This document shows positions 51,022-57,889 of a stretch of 64,000 nt of DNA, one piece after another. Within the stretch, counting starts at the first letter, position 1. Each line of letters starts with the position of its first letter. The notes beneath the pieces are model-generated. The model was not told where the DNA came from. It saw only the letters and a list, made by a program, of their open reading frames with translations, and ran no database searches. Position numbers and translations under genes: made by a program. The DNA comes from Arthrobacter sp. StoSoilB20 (lineage in GTDB: Bacteria; Actinomycetota; Actinomycetes; Actinomycetales; Micrococcaceae), in NCBI RefSeq assembly GCF_019977295.1, contig NZ_AP024651.1:3720001-3784000 (forward strand). Direction: 5' to 3'.

Positions 51022-51993
51022 ATGCCAAGTATGCAGAATGCCATGCCTCTTCCGGCTCACCTCACCAACGCACCATTCACGCTCGAAGAAGCGAAGACGG
51101 CAGGTCTGGGGCTAAGAAACCTCTGGAACCGCACCACGGTAGATGGGGTCAGCCGTGGCATTTACCGGCCATCGGATTGGAATTTTGAGCTGTCAGCCGC
51201 CGCTAGAACGCTGTCAGCGGTAAGTCCTGGCGCTTGGATTTCCCATGTAACGGCAGCGAGGTTGCAAGGTGCGTGTCTTCCGCCGTGGTTGTCGGACTCC
51301 AATGAGCTGCACCTCAGCAAGCCGAGGCAGCTGCCATCTGTGCGGCGCAAGGGAGTAATCGGACATACTGTGGTTGCCTTTGATGACGAAATCGAGTGCG
51401 TCGAAGGCATCTGGATGAGTACTCGGTCCCGGACTTGGTTGGATCTGGCAAGGCGCCTGCCGGTCCGCGATCTCATCTGCATGGGCGACGAACTCATCCG
51501 CAGGCCCAGACCGGAATTCGAAGAACGAGACACGCCTTTCACCACCCTGGAGGCTCTTCGACAGTTGGTGGACAGACACAAGAACCTGCAGGGCGTTGTC
51601 CGCGCAAGGGAAGCTTTGGACCTGATGCGTGTCGGGGCGGATTCTGCGCCCGAGTCGTTGCTTCGCTTGGCGATGCTGGACGCCGGCATTCCCGAACCCG
51701 AGCTCCAAGTGCAGCTCCGCCCTAACGACCCGTTCTCGCCGTCGGCAGACTTGGGCTTCCGTGATCGTCGGATAGCAATACAGTACGACGGCGGTCATCA
51801 CCTTGGGCGGGAACAGATGTTCAGCGATCGGAGACGCGACAAGGCGTTCGAGGCAGCGGGCTGGACCGTCCTCAAATTCGGGAAAGACGATTTGGCGGAC
51901 AACTTTACGTCCGCCACTCGGCAGATTAAAGGCGCTCTACGATCAGCATGGCAGGATCCCGCGGTTGCTTCGGGCTTTTCCCCGGGGACGTGA
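51022..51993 (+). CDS. DUF559/AbiEi-like protein with a Vsr-type nuclease fold
   Basis: The 323-residue product has an N-terminal half with winged-helix features (VSRGIYRP..., AARLQGACLP) as in AbiEi-like antitoxin relatives, and a C-terminal DUF559 domain: SADLGFRDRRIAIQYDGGHH, RRRDKAFEAAGWTVLKF. That resembles the PD-(D/E)xK/Vsr fold, with Gln where many relatives have Glu before YDG, so nuclease activity is uncertain. Such proteins are common and often single in actinobacterial genomes; a toxin partner is not seen here. The stop codon lies inside the first unit of a repeat array. Confidence 0.78.
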   Translation: MPSMQNAMPLPAHLTNAPFTLEEAKTAGLGLRNLWNRTTVDGVSRGIYRPSDWNFELSAAARTLSAVSPGAWISHVTAARLQGACLPPWLSDSNELHLSKPRQLPSVRRKGVIGHTVVAFDDEIECVEGIWMSTRSRTWLDLARRLPVRDLICMGDELIRRPRPEFEERDTPFTTLEALRQLVDRHKNLQGVVRAREALDLMRVGADSAPESLLRLAMLDAGIPEPELQVQLRPNDPFSPSADLGFRDRRIAIQYDGGHHLGREQMFSDRRRDKAFEAAGWTVLKFGKDDLADNFTSATRQIKGALRSAWQDPAVASGFSPGT

Positions 51994-52300
51994 GAGAACG
52001 TTCGGTCCAAACCCCGGGGGACATGAGAGAACGTCCGGTCCAAACCCCGGGGGACATGAGAGACCGTGCGGCCCAACCCCGGGGGACATGAGAGACCGTC
52101 CGGCCCAAACCCGGGGGGACGTGAGAGAAGGACCGGCCCAAACCCCGGGGGATGTGAGAGACCGTCTGGCCCAACCCCGGGGGACATGAGAGACCGTCCG
52201 GCCCAACCCCGGGGGACGTGAGAGAGGGACCGGCCCAAACCCCGGGGGACGTGAGAGAACATTTGGTCTAAACCCCGGAGGACGTGAGAGACCGTCCGGA
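51975..52300. repeat. Tandem repeat array, 32-33-bp unit (ten copies)
   Basis: TGAGAGA cores preceded by CGGGGGAC occur at 51991, 52024, 52057, 52089, 52122, 52155, 52187, 52219, 52252 and 52285. The linker is mostly CCGTCCGGCCCAAACCCC. The array overlaps the end of the DUF559 gene and fills most of the gap to the convergent small basic-protein gene. Confidence 0.95.
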
Positions 52301-52306
52301 TGCAAA

Positions 52307-52338
52307 AATGCCCGCCACCTCGAAAGGCAGCGGGCATT
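52307..52338 (-). terminator. Intrinsic terminator of the small basic-protein gene
   Basis: Stem AATGCCCGC / GCGGGCATT (9 bp) with a 14-base loop; on the minus strand it ends in a T-run (GCATTTTTGC). Confidence 0.82.
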
Positions 52339-52357
52339 CACGCTTGATGAAGTATCT

Positions 52358-52456
52358 CTACTTCTTATTGCGGCGCTGGTGGCGGGTCTTGCGAAGCAGC
52401 TTGCGGTGCTTCTTCTTGGCCATACGCTTGCGGCGCTTCTTAATAACTGAACCCAC
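52358..52456 (-). CDS. AURKAIP1/COX24-domain small ribosome-type protein
   Basis: This 32-residue, strongly basic peptide starts MGSVIKKRRKRMAKKKHRKL and ends in RHQRRNKK. It matches the short actinobacterial proteins with the AURKAIP1/COX24 domain, related to a mitochondrial small-subunit ribosomal protein, so it is likely ribosome-bound. The GTG at 52456 has AAGGAA about 6 bases upstream. A terminator follows. It is too short for usual gene calling but its conservation pattern is clear. Confidence 0.88.
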   Translation of the reverse strand: MGSVIKKRRKRMAKKKHRKLLRKTRHQRRNKK

Positions 52457-52593
52457 GAAAGTTCCTTACAAACTAGAAGTTCCTGTCTGTTGGAACAGAT
52501 CCGCGGAAGCAGACAAGTACAACTGACAGATTCTTACATTGACGTAAAACGTTCCTTAACAGAGTACCGCTTCAAAGGGGCACCCTGTGACCA

Positions 52594-52612
52594 CGGTCCG
52601 CTGGACGGACCG
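52594..52612 (-). terminator. Hairpin after the BldC-like gene
   Basis: CGGTCCG and CGGACCG (7 bp) around a 5-base loop, 8 bases past the stop codon on the minus strand. Confidence 0.65.
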
Positions 52613-52619
52613 GGAGGCC

Positions 52620-52832
52620 TCAGGCGGTCTCGGATTGTCCGTCCACCACAGCACCCTTAAGGTACTGGGCAACGGCCTCTTCAGGAACCCGGAAGGAACG
52701 GCCGAACCTGACGGCGGGCATTTCCCCTGAGTGGACCAGGCGGTACACGGTCATTTTGGAAACACGCAGGACGTCGGCCACTTCGGCCACCGTCATGAAA
52801 CGCGCATTCGAGAAGTTAGTCTCTGCGGACAT
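52620..52832 (-). CDS. bldC: BldC-like helix-turn-helix regulator
   Basis: The 70-residue protein is a single MerR-type DNA-binding domain: FMTVAEVADVLRVSKMTVYRLVHSGEMPAVRFGRSFRVPEEAVAQYL. This is the BldC layout (excisionase/HTH_17), which in Streptomyces binds direct repeats cooperatively and controls development. In non-sporulating relatives its role is not settled. The ATG at 52832 lies in MSAETNFSNAR; the longer upstream frame is rejected. It has its own promoter. Confidence 0.9.
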   Translation of the reverse strand: MSAETNFSNARFMTVAEVADVLRVSKMTVYRLVHSGEMPAVRFGRSFRVPEEAVAQYLKGAVVDGQSETA

Positions 52833-52914
52833 TTCCCATATTCCTTTGCTCTCAGACAGTAGGACACCCCCAGTAGAACGGTGTGCCGATGCTGAGCCAT
52901 CCAACAACCATGTG

Positions 52915-52949
52915 CTAGATACTCTAGAGGCTGATGGGGCCAATGTGAA
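52915..52949 (-). promoter_or_regulatory. Promoter of the BldC-like gene with a palindrome over the -10
   Basis: -35 TTCACA (52944-52949), 17-bp spacer, -10 TAGAGT (52921-52926) on the minus strand. CTAGATACTCTAG (52915-52927) is a 5-bp-arm palindrome across the -10. The rest of the 304-bp gap 52833-53136 shows nothing else recognisable. Confidence 0.65.
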
Positions 52950-53136
52950 AGCATTTCCGCAAAGTGGGAACACGCTCCCTCCCCCGCAGCTGACCTGCCG
53001 CCGACCTGCCATGCCCCCACCACTCACCCGCAGCGCCCGATTCGTGGGCTCGCTGCCGGGAGTGCCGGGCGCACGGCATGTTGCGCAGCAAAGCCACGAA
53101 ACGGAGCCGGCCCAACCTACCGCCGCGCCGGGGATG

Positions 53137-54279
53137 CTACAGGGCAACCACTGCCCGGCGCTTCCGGGCCGAAGCCGCGAGCTGCTCCAGCACCGACGCC
53201 GTGACGTCCCACTCCATGCAGGCATCCGTGACGCTCTGCCCGTATACGAGTTCCTGCTCCCCGGCCAGCTGCTTGGCGGTGTCGAGCTTCTGGGCTCCGC
53301 CTACCAGGAAGCTCTCCAACATGACCCCGGCGATGGGCGAGGTCTCCCCTGCCTCCAGCTGCGCACCGATTTCCAGGGCTACCTCTGCCTGGCGGTGGTG
53401 GCTCTTGCCGCTGTTGGCGTGGCTTGCGTCCACGATCAGGCGTGGGTTCAGTCCCTTGGAGGCGAGTTTGGCGGAAGCAGCGGCAACATCGTCCACTGAG
53501 TAGTTAGGCCCCTTGCGGCCACCGCGCAGGATGACGTGGGTGTCCGGGTTGCCGGAGGTTGCCACGAGAGCCGCGCGGCCGGCGTCGTCGATTCCCAGGA
53601 AGGCCTGCTCCGCGGCAGAGGCGCCGCAAGCGTCAATGGCCACCTGGAGGTCGCCGTCGGTGCCGTTCTTGAAGCCGATGGGCATGGACAATCCTGAGGC
53701 AAGCTGGCGGTGGATCTGGCTTTCGGTGGTGCGGGCACCAATGGCACCCCAGGACACGAGGTCAGCCATGTATTGCGGGCTGATGGGCTCGAGGAACTCG
53801 GTGGCAGTGGGCAGACCCAAAGCGGTGACCTGCTTGAGGAAGCCACGGGCGGCGCGCAGGCCCGCAGCGATGTCATGGCTGCCATCGAGGTGGGGATCGT
53901 TGATGAGGCCTTTCCAGCCAACGGTGGTGCGGGGCTTCTCGAAGTAGGTCCGCATGACGATCAGCAGGTCTTCCTTGTGCTTTTCGGCCTGGCTGACCAG
54001 CCGGCGGGCGTATTCGAGGCCGGCCTTGGGATCGTGGATGGAGCACGGGCCAACGATCACCAGCAGGCGGTCGTCAACACCGTCCATGATGGCGCGGACC
54101 TGGTCACGGCCGCGGTCGACGACGGCTGCTGAGCGGGCGTCCAGCGGCAACTCGGCGATGAGGTCCTGGGGCGCCGGAAGCGGCTCGAAGCGGGCCACCC
54201 GCAGGTTGGATGTAGCGGGCTGATCCGGATCGGAGGCGGAATCAAGCGAGTCGGTGGGTTCTGCAGCGATGCTGGTCAT
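53137..54279 (-). CDS. aroG: 3-deoxy-7-phosphoheptulonate (DAHP) synthase, AroF/G/H type
   Basis: The 380-residue class I enzyme condenses phosphoenolpyruvate and erythrose-4-phosphate, the first step of aromatic amino-acid synthesis. LLVIVGPCSIHDPKAGLEYA, MRTYFEKPRTTVGWKGLINDP, RTTESQIHRQLASGLSMPIGFKNGTDG and LIVDASHANSGK are diagnostic and include the metal-binding Cys and His. Feedback control by an aromatic amino acid is typical of this type, but which one cannot be read. A leader peptide and hairpins lie upstream. Confidence 0.95.
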   Translation of the reverse strand: MTSIAAEPTDSLDSASDPDQPATSNLRVARFEPLPAPQDLIAELPLDARSAAVVDRGRDQVRAIMDGVDDRLLVIVGPCSIHDPKAGLEYARRLVSQAEKHKEDLLIVMRTYFEKPRTTVGWKGLINDPHLDGSHDIAAGLRAARGFLKQVTALGLPTATEFLEPISPQYMADLVSWGAIGARTTESQIHRQLASGLSMPIGFKNGTDGDLQVAIDACGASAAEQAFLGIDDAGRAALVATSGNPDTHVILRGGRKGPNYSVDDVAAASAKLASKGLNPRLIVDASHANSGKSHHRQAEVALEIGAQLEAGETSPIAGVMLESFLVGGAQKLDTAKQLAGEQELVYGQSVTDACMEWDVTASVLEQLAASARKRRAVVAL

Positions 54280-54340
54280 GTCTGGGTCCTGTTCCGGGAT
54301 GCGGAGCGGGCCCCTTTTCAGAACCCGCCGGATATGGCGA

Positions 54341-54424
54341 AGGGCAGAGAATGATCTCTGCCCTGTTGGCTCTGAAGGAAAGTTGGATGCGTGTCAGTTA
54401 GACGCGGGCCCCTCCAGAGCCAAC
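54341..54424 (-). promoter_or_regulatory. Attenuator-like RNA hairpins upstream of DAHP synthase
   Basis: On the minus strand GTTGGCTCTG (54424-54415, inside the leader codons) pairs perfectly with CAGAGCCAAC (54374-54365). Directly after it, AGGGCAGAGA (54364-54355) pairs with TCTCTGCCCT (54350-54341), a 10-bp stem with a 4-base loop. CAGAG is present in both, so alternative folds are possible. A ribosome paused on the aromatic codons would cover the first segment. Confidence 0.72.
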
Positions 54425-54453
54425 GAAAAATACGCATACCAACGGTTTGTCAT
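54394..54453 (-). CDS. Leader peptide of the DAHP synthase gene
   Basis: The 19-codon frame encodes MTNRWYAYFSLALEGPASN, with Trp, Tyr, Tyr and Phe within five codons. The Tyr and Phe codons are TAT, TAT and TTT, the forms this high-GC genome avoids, which would strengthen pausing. A -10 box TATGGT lies exactly 6 bases before the ATG, so the transcript probably begins with this peptide. It sits 115 bases before the DAHP synthase start. I infer a cis-acting sensor of aromatic amino-acid supply. Confidence 0.75.
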   Translation of the reverse strand: MTNRWYAYFSLALEGPASN

Positions 54454-54459
54454 AGCCAC

Positions 54460-54465
54460 ACCATA
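54460..54465 (-). promoter_or_regulatory. -10 box of the DAHP synthase leader transcript
   Basis: TATGGT, then GTGGCT, then the leader ATG at 54453. A TTGCCC-like -35 lies about 17 bases upstream. Confidence 0.62.
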
Positions 54466-54499
54466 ACCGCGGTTCTTCAGACCGGGCAAATCGCGTCCG

Positions 54500-55507
54500 T
54501 CATGATGACAAAAGTTTGCGAAGGAACTCCAACTGCTTGATCCAGTGGTGTTCCTGCCCGCCTTCGTGGTTGTTGAAGCGGTACACCTCGATGTCCTTTT
54601 CGGGCGCACCGCCGGAAACCCCGTAGTTGTTGTAGCTCGCGAAAACGGTGGACGGAGGGCAGATGTCGTCCATTTGGGCAGCTGAGAAGAGTGCAGGCAC
54701 GGTGGCAGCACGGCCCAGGTGCACGCCGTCGAAGTAGTTGAACACCGCCAGCATCGGCTCATATTTGTCGCGGTGACGCCCCAGGAACCCGGCAATTTCC
54801 GGGTACGGGCCGCGCGGGGTGATGTCGATCGCGCGGGGGAAATCCTGCAGGAACGGGACGTCGGGCAGCGCGGCGATCACGCCGTCGAGCCTTCCAGCCG
54901 TCAGCCCTGCGGCGGCGACCGTTATGCCGCCACCTTGGCTGACGCCTGCCAAAACTACCTTGGAAGGGTCGACGGCGGGATGGCTCTGCGCCGCTTCCAC
55001 GGCACGGAACGCGTCCACGTAGACCCGGCGGAAGTAGTAGTTGTCCTGGTGGTCGGCGCCGCGGGTCATGAGCCCGGCATAATTGTTCCCGCCCGCTGAC
55101 GGGTGCGGGTCCGGGGTGTCCCCTGAGACGCCGCCATACCCCTGGCCGCGGGTGTCCATGATGAAGTGGGCGTAGCCGGCTTGTGCCCAGCGGGTGTTCT
55201 GGTTGACCAGTCCACGGCCGCCGGAGTAGCCAATGTATTCCACCACGACGGGAAGCTGTTCCTCCGCCTCACGCTGCGCGGGCAAGTGCAGCCAACCCTT
55301 GATGCGGTCTCCGCCGAACCCGGAGAAGGACACGTCAAAGGTGTCGATCACGGAGAGGTAGTTGTCCACGGGTTCGAACACGGCATCGAGCGGAAGGGAC
55401 CTGGCCTCGGAAATGGTGAGGTCCCAGAAGTGATCAAGGTCTGCCGGCGGAACCGCGCTTGAGGTGTAGTCGCGGAGCTGCTCAAGGGGAAGGTCAAAGA
55501 GGGGCAT
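54500..55507 (-). CDS. Acetylxylan esterase / cephalosporin-C deacetylase-like alpha/beta hydrolase (AXE1, CE7)
   Basis: The 335-residue protein has the CE7 features: RIKGWLHLPAQ, DTRGQGYGG, the nucleophile elbow VVLAGVSQGGGITVAAAGL, the Asp region SAAQMDDICPPSTVFASYN and the His in EGGQEHH. It removes acetyl groups from sugars or oligosaccharides in the cytoplasm (no signal peptide). The ATG at 55507 has TAGGAT six bases upstream, so the mRNA is probably leaderless and separate from the operon before it, 52 bases away. Confidence 0.9.
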   Translation of the reverse strand: MPLFDLPLEQLRDYTSSAVPPADLDHFWDLTISEARSLPLDAVFEPVDNYLSVIDTFDVSFSGFGGDRIKGWLHLPAQREAEEQLPVVVEYIGYSGGRGLVNQNTRWAQAGYAHFIMDTRGQGYGGVSGDTPDPHPSAGGNNYAGLMTRGADHQDNYYFRRVYVDAFRAVEAAQSHPAVDPSKVVLAGVSQGGGITVAAAGLTAGRLDGVIAALPDVPFLQDFPRAIDITPRGPYPEIAGFLGRHRDKYEPMLAVFNYFDGVHLGRAATVPALFSAAQMDDICPPSTVFASYNNYGVSGGAPEKDIEVYRFNNHEGGQEHHWIKQLEFLRKLLSS

Positions 55508-55513
55508 GTGGAC

Positions 55514-55519
55514 ATCCTA
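55514..55519 (-). promoter_or_regulatory. -10 box for leaderless acetyl-esterase mRNA
   Basis: On the minus strand TAGGAT, then GTCCAC, then the ATG at 55507. Confidence 0.62.
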
Positions 55520-55558
55520 CGTCATGGTTTCGTGTGCCCCGTCACAGGGGCGGGCGCG

Positions 55559-56305
55559 CTAAAGAGGTGCGATGGACAGGTTTCTGTAGGCGGCTTTTAG
55601 GGGTGCCATCTGGCGGATCCCGAAATATCCACCCCCGAGCGGTTCCGGGGATGGGTCGGTCCAGGCAAAGAGCGGCAGCCCGTTGATGGAGAAGGCCACA
55701 TGCGGGCCGTCCTTGACCACCTCGATGCCATAAAACCCATCGGCATCCACCGCAGGCGGCAAAGGATCCGCCCCTTGGGCCACGAGTTCGAAGCCGGCGC
55801 TCTTGCGGAGGTTGCAGGTTCGGAAGGCCCGCTCGGAGGCATGTTTGTGCCGGAAATACGAGATGTGGAGGGCGTCGATATCTCCCGAATGGTATTGCGG
55901 ATAGAAGCCGGTACGCGGAGCCAAAGCGGAAGAAAACAGGTCCTCGCCACTGTGACCCCGTGCAGCGAAGAACACCATGGCCAGGCCCGGCTCCTCCAAG
56001 GGAAGGAACTCCCAACTGATCCTGACGTGGTCCGGCAACTCCTCAGGGCACCAGAGCGTCCAATGGGCGTGGTCGCCGTGCTCGTCCGCGTCAAGGGAGC
56101 CCGACAGGACCAGAGCACTGGTGCCGTCGGCACCCAAGCCGCGCCCGCCGTCGTCGGCACCCAAGCCGCGCCCGCCGTCGTCGGCACCCAAGCCGCGCCC
56201 GCCGTCGTCGGCCGCTCCGAAAACCTGCGCAGAAAACTGGACCGGCCCCTCGGGGATCCAATCAGCAACGTCGGCAGGGCCCCGCAACGGGTTCGAGTGG
56301 ATCAC
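55559..56305 (-). CDS. DUF1961-family protein of a polysaccharide locus
   Basis: The 248-residue product has the DUF1961 pattern (HAHWTLWCPEELPDHVRISWEFLPLEEPGLAMVFFAARG, TGFYPQYHSGDIDALHISYFRHKHASERAFRTCNLRKS, GIRQMAPLKAAYRNLSI), probably a jelly-roll carbohydrate-binding or lyase-like fold seen in bacterial pectin loci. Its activity is not known. The GTG at 56305 overlaps the acetylesterase stop (GTGA). The N-terminal part contains three in-frame copies of a 9-residue DDGGRGLGA unit, not expected in the family. Confidence 0.82.
   Translation of the reverse strand: MIHSNPLRGPADVADWIPEGPVQFSAQVFGAADDGGRGLGADDGGRGLGADDGGRGLGADGTSALVLSGSLDADEHGDHAHWTLWCPEELPDHVRISWEFLPLEEPGLAMVFFAARGHSGEDLFSSALAPRTGFYPQYHSGDIDALHISYFRHKHASERAFRTCNLRKSAGFELVAQGADPLPPAVDADGFYGIEVVKDGPHVAFSINGLPLFAWTDPSPEPLGGGYFGIRQMAPLKAAYRNLSIAPL
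56126..56211. repeat. 27-bp in-frame tandem repeat inside the DUF1961 gene
   Basis: GTCGGCACCCAAGCCGCGCC units start at 56126, 56153 and 56180, and a partial one at 56207, exactly 27 bp apart and nearly identical. This looks like a recent expansion by strand slippage. Confidence 0.93.
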
Positions 56306-56988
56306 GCACGCGCCCCCGCGTTGAGCGCCCCCGCTGTGAGGGTTGCCGACAGGCCGTAGCCGAGGGCCTCCAACTGTTCCGCCACAAAGGCTGCGATCCG
56401 CTGCGCGCCTTTCTCGTGGAAGTGCGTGTTGTCCTCCAGTCCGCCGGCCCAATGCGCGTGCTCCCCTGGTGCGAAATGGCAGAAGAGTCCCTTGGAGCCT
56501 TCCTCCCCCAGTTCCTCGTAAAGCCCACGTGTCCATTCATTGAGGTCGATAACGTCCAGGCCGAGCTCCTCGGCAAGTTCCCGGACCACCGCCGGGTAGT
56601 CCCCCAAAGTGGCTTCCAGCGTGCCATCAAGCCAATGCCGGCGCTCCACGGACGTGCAGAGAATGGGAATGCCACCCTTGCTGTGGACCTCGGCCACCAT
56701 CCGTTTGAGGTTGTCCGTGTAGCCGGTGCGGGCGGCCAGGTGTTCACGCTTCTGGTCGTTGTGCCCGAACTGGATCAGGACAACGTCCCCTTGGACGGTC
56801 TGGTTGATGAGCTGGTACCAAAGACCCTCCTCCCGGAACGACTCCGTAGTGGCACCGCCCTTGGCGTAGTTGTGGACGGCAGCCCACCAGTACGTCCCGG
56901 GGGCAAGGTGCGCACCCCAGCCGCTCATCGGATATTCGTAGCTGGGGCAGGCTGCAACGGTGGAGTCGCCCGCGAGGAGGATTTTCAT
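56302..56988 (-). CDS. Rhamnogalacturonan acetylesterase-like SGNH hydrolase
   Basis: The 228-residue protein starts KILLAGDSTVAACPSYEYPMSGWG (GDS block with catalytic Ser), has VLIQFGHNDQK (GxND block) and ends with DNTHFHEKGAQ (Asp-His pair), the RhgT/YesT pattern (CE12). It removes acetyl groups from pectin backbone fragments. No signal peptide, so it works on imported oligosaccharides. ATG with AAAGGA upstream; 28 bases after the permease gene. Confidence 0.9.
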   Translation of the reverse strand: MKILLAGDSTVAACPSYEYPMSGWGAHLAPGTYWWAAVHNYAKGGATTESFREEGLWYQLINQTVQGDVVLIQFGHNDQKREHLAARTGYTDNLKRMVAEVHSKGGIPILCTSVERRHWLDGTLEATLGDYPAVVRELAEELGLDVIDLNEWTRGLYEELGEEGSKGLFCHFAPGEHAHWAGGLEDNTHFHEKGAQRIAAFVAEQLEALGYGLSATLTAGALNAGARA

Positions 56989-57016
56989 GGTTGTCCTTTC
57001 ATGGAAACAGCAGTCC

Positions 57017-57889
57017 CTAGCCCTTGACCGAGCCGATCAGCATGCCCTTGGCAAAGTGCTTCTGCAGGAAGGGGTAGAAGATCAGGATGGGCAAGGTGGC
57101 CACCACGATCACGGCAAACTTGATGCCTTGCTCGGGAGGGATGTAGGACGGATCCACGTTGCCGGTGCCCAGGAGGTCAGACGCCGCCGTGACCTGGCGC
57201 AGGTACATCTGCAGGGTCCACATGTTGTTGTCGCTGAGGTAGAGCAGGGGCGACATGAAGTCGTTCCAGATCCCCACCGCGTAGAACAGCGCGAACGTGG
57301 CCAGCACCGGTTTGGACAACGGCAGCAGGATCCGCCAAAGGATCCCGATCTCAGTGGCGCCGTCCATTTTGGCAGACTCTTCCAGCTCGGCCGGGAGTTC
57401 CTGGAAGAAGTTCTTGATGATGATCAGGCTGAACGGGTTGATGGCCGCCGGCAGGATCAACGCCCAGTAGGAGTTCAGCAGGCCAAGGTCCTTGACCAGC
57501 AGGAACGTGGGAATCATGCCGCCGGAGAAGACCATGGCGAAGACCACCAGGGACATGATCAGCTTCCGGCCGCGCAGGTTCTTCTTCGCCAACGGGTAGG
57601 CCATGGTGACTGTCAGGATGAGCTGGATCAACGTGCCCACCAGCGTCACCAGCACCGTGGTGATCAGCGCCCTGGTGAAGGCGGGCGTGGAGAAGATGTA
57701 CTCATAGGCGCCAAGGGTGAACTGCTCGGGCCAGACGAAGAACGCCCGCCGGGTGATCTCGGCCTCGTTGGCGAAGGACCCTGCAATCACGTAGATGAAC
57801 GGCAACAGGGTGATGATGCCGATCAGGCTCAGGAAGACGTAGTTCGCGGCATCAAAGACCCGCCCGCCCCGGGTGTTGTGAATCTTCAT
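57017..57889 (-). CDS. Carbohydrate ABC transporter permease (LplC/YtcP type)
   Basis: The 290-residue six-helix protein has the EAA loop ELEESAKMDGATEIGILWRILLPLSKP, which contacts the ATPase. Sequences such as FFVWPEQFTLGAYEYIF and NDFMSPLLYLSDNNMWTLQMYL fit the LplC/YtcP subgroup, used for pectin or complex-glycan fragments. No ATPase gene is in the locus, so a shared MsmX-like ATPase elsewhere is expected. The ATG overlaps the previous stop codon (TAATG). Confidence 0.92.
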   Translation of the reverse strand: MKIHNTRGGRVFDAANYVFLSLIGIITLLPFIYVIAGSFANEAEITRRAFFVWPEQFTLGAYEYIFSTPAFTRALITTVLVTLVGTLIQLILTVTMAYPLAKKNLRGRKLIMSLVVFAMVFSGGMIPTFLLVKDLGLLNSYWALILPAAINPFSLIIIKNFFQELPAELEESAKMDGATEIGILWRILLPLSKPVLATFALFYAVGIWNDFMSPLLYLSDNNMWTLQMYLRQVTAASDLLGTGNVDPSYIPPEQGIKFAVIVVATLPILIFYPFLQKHFAKGMLIGSVKG

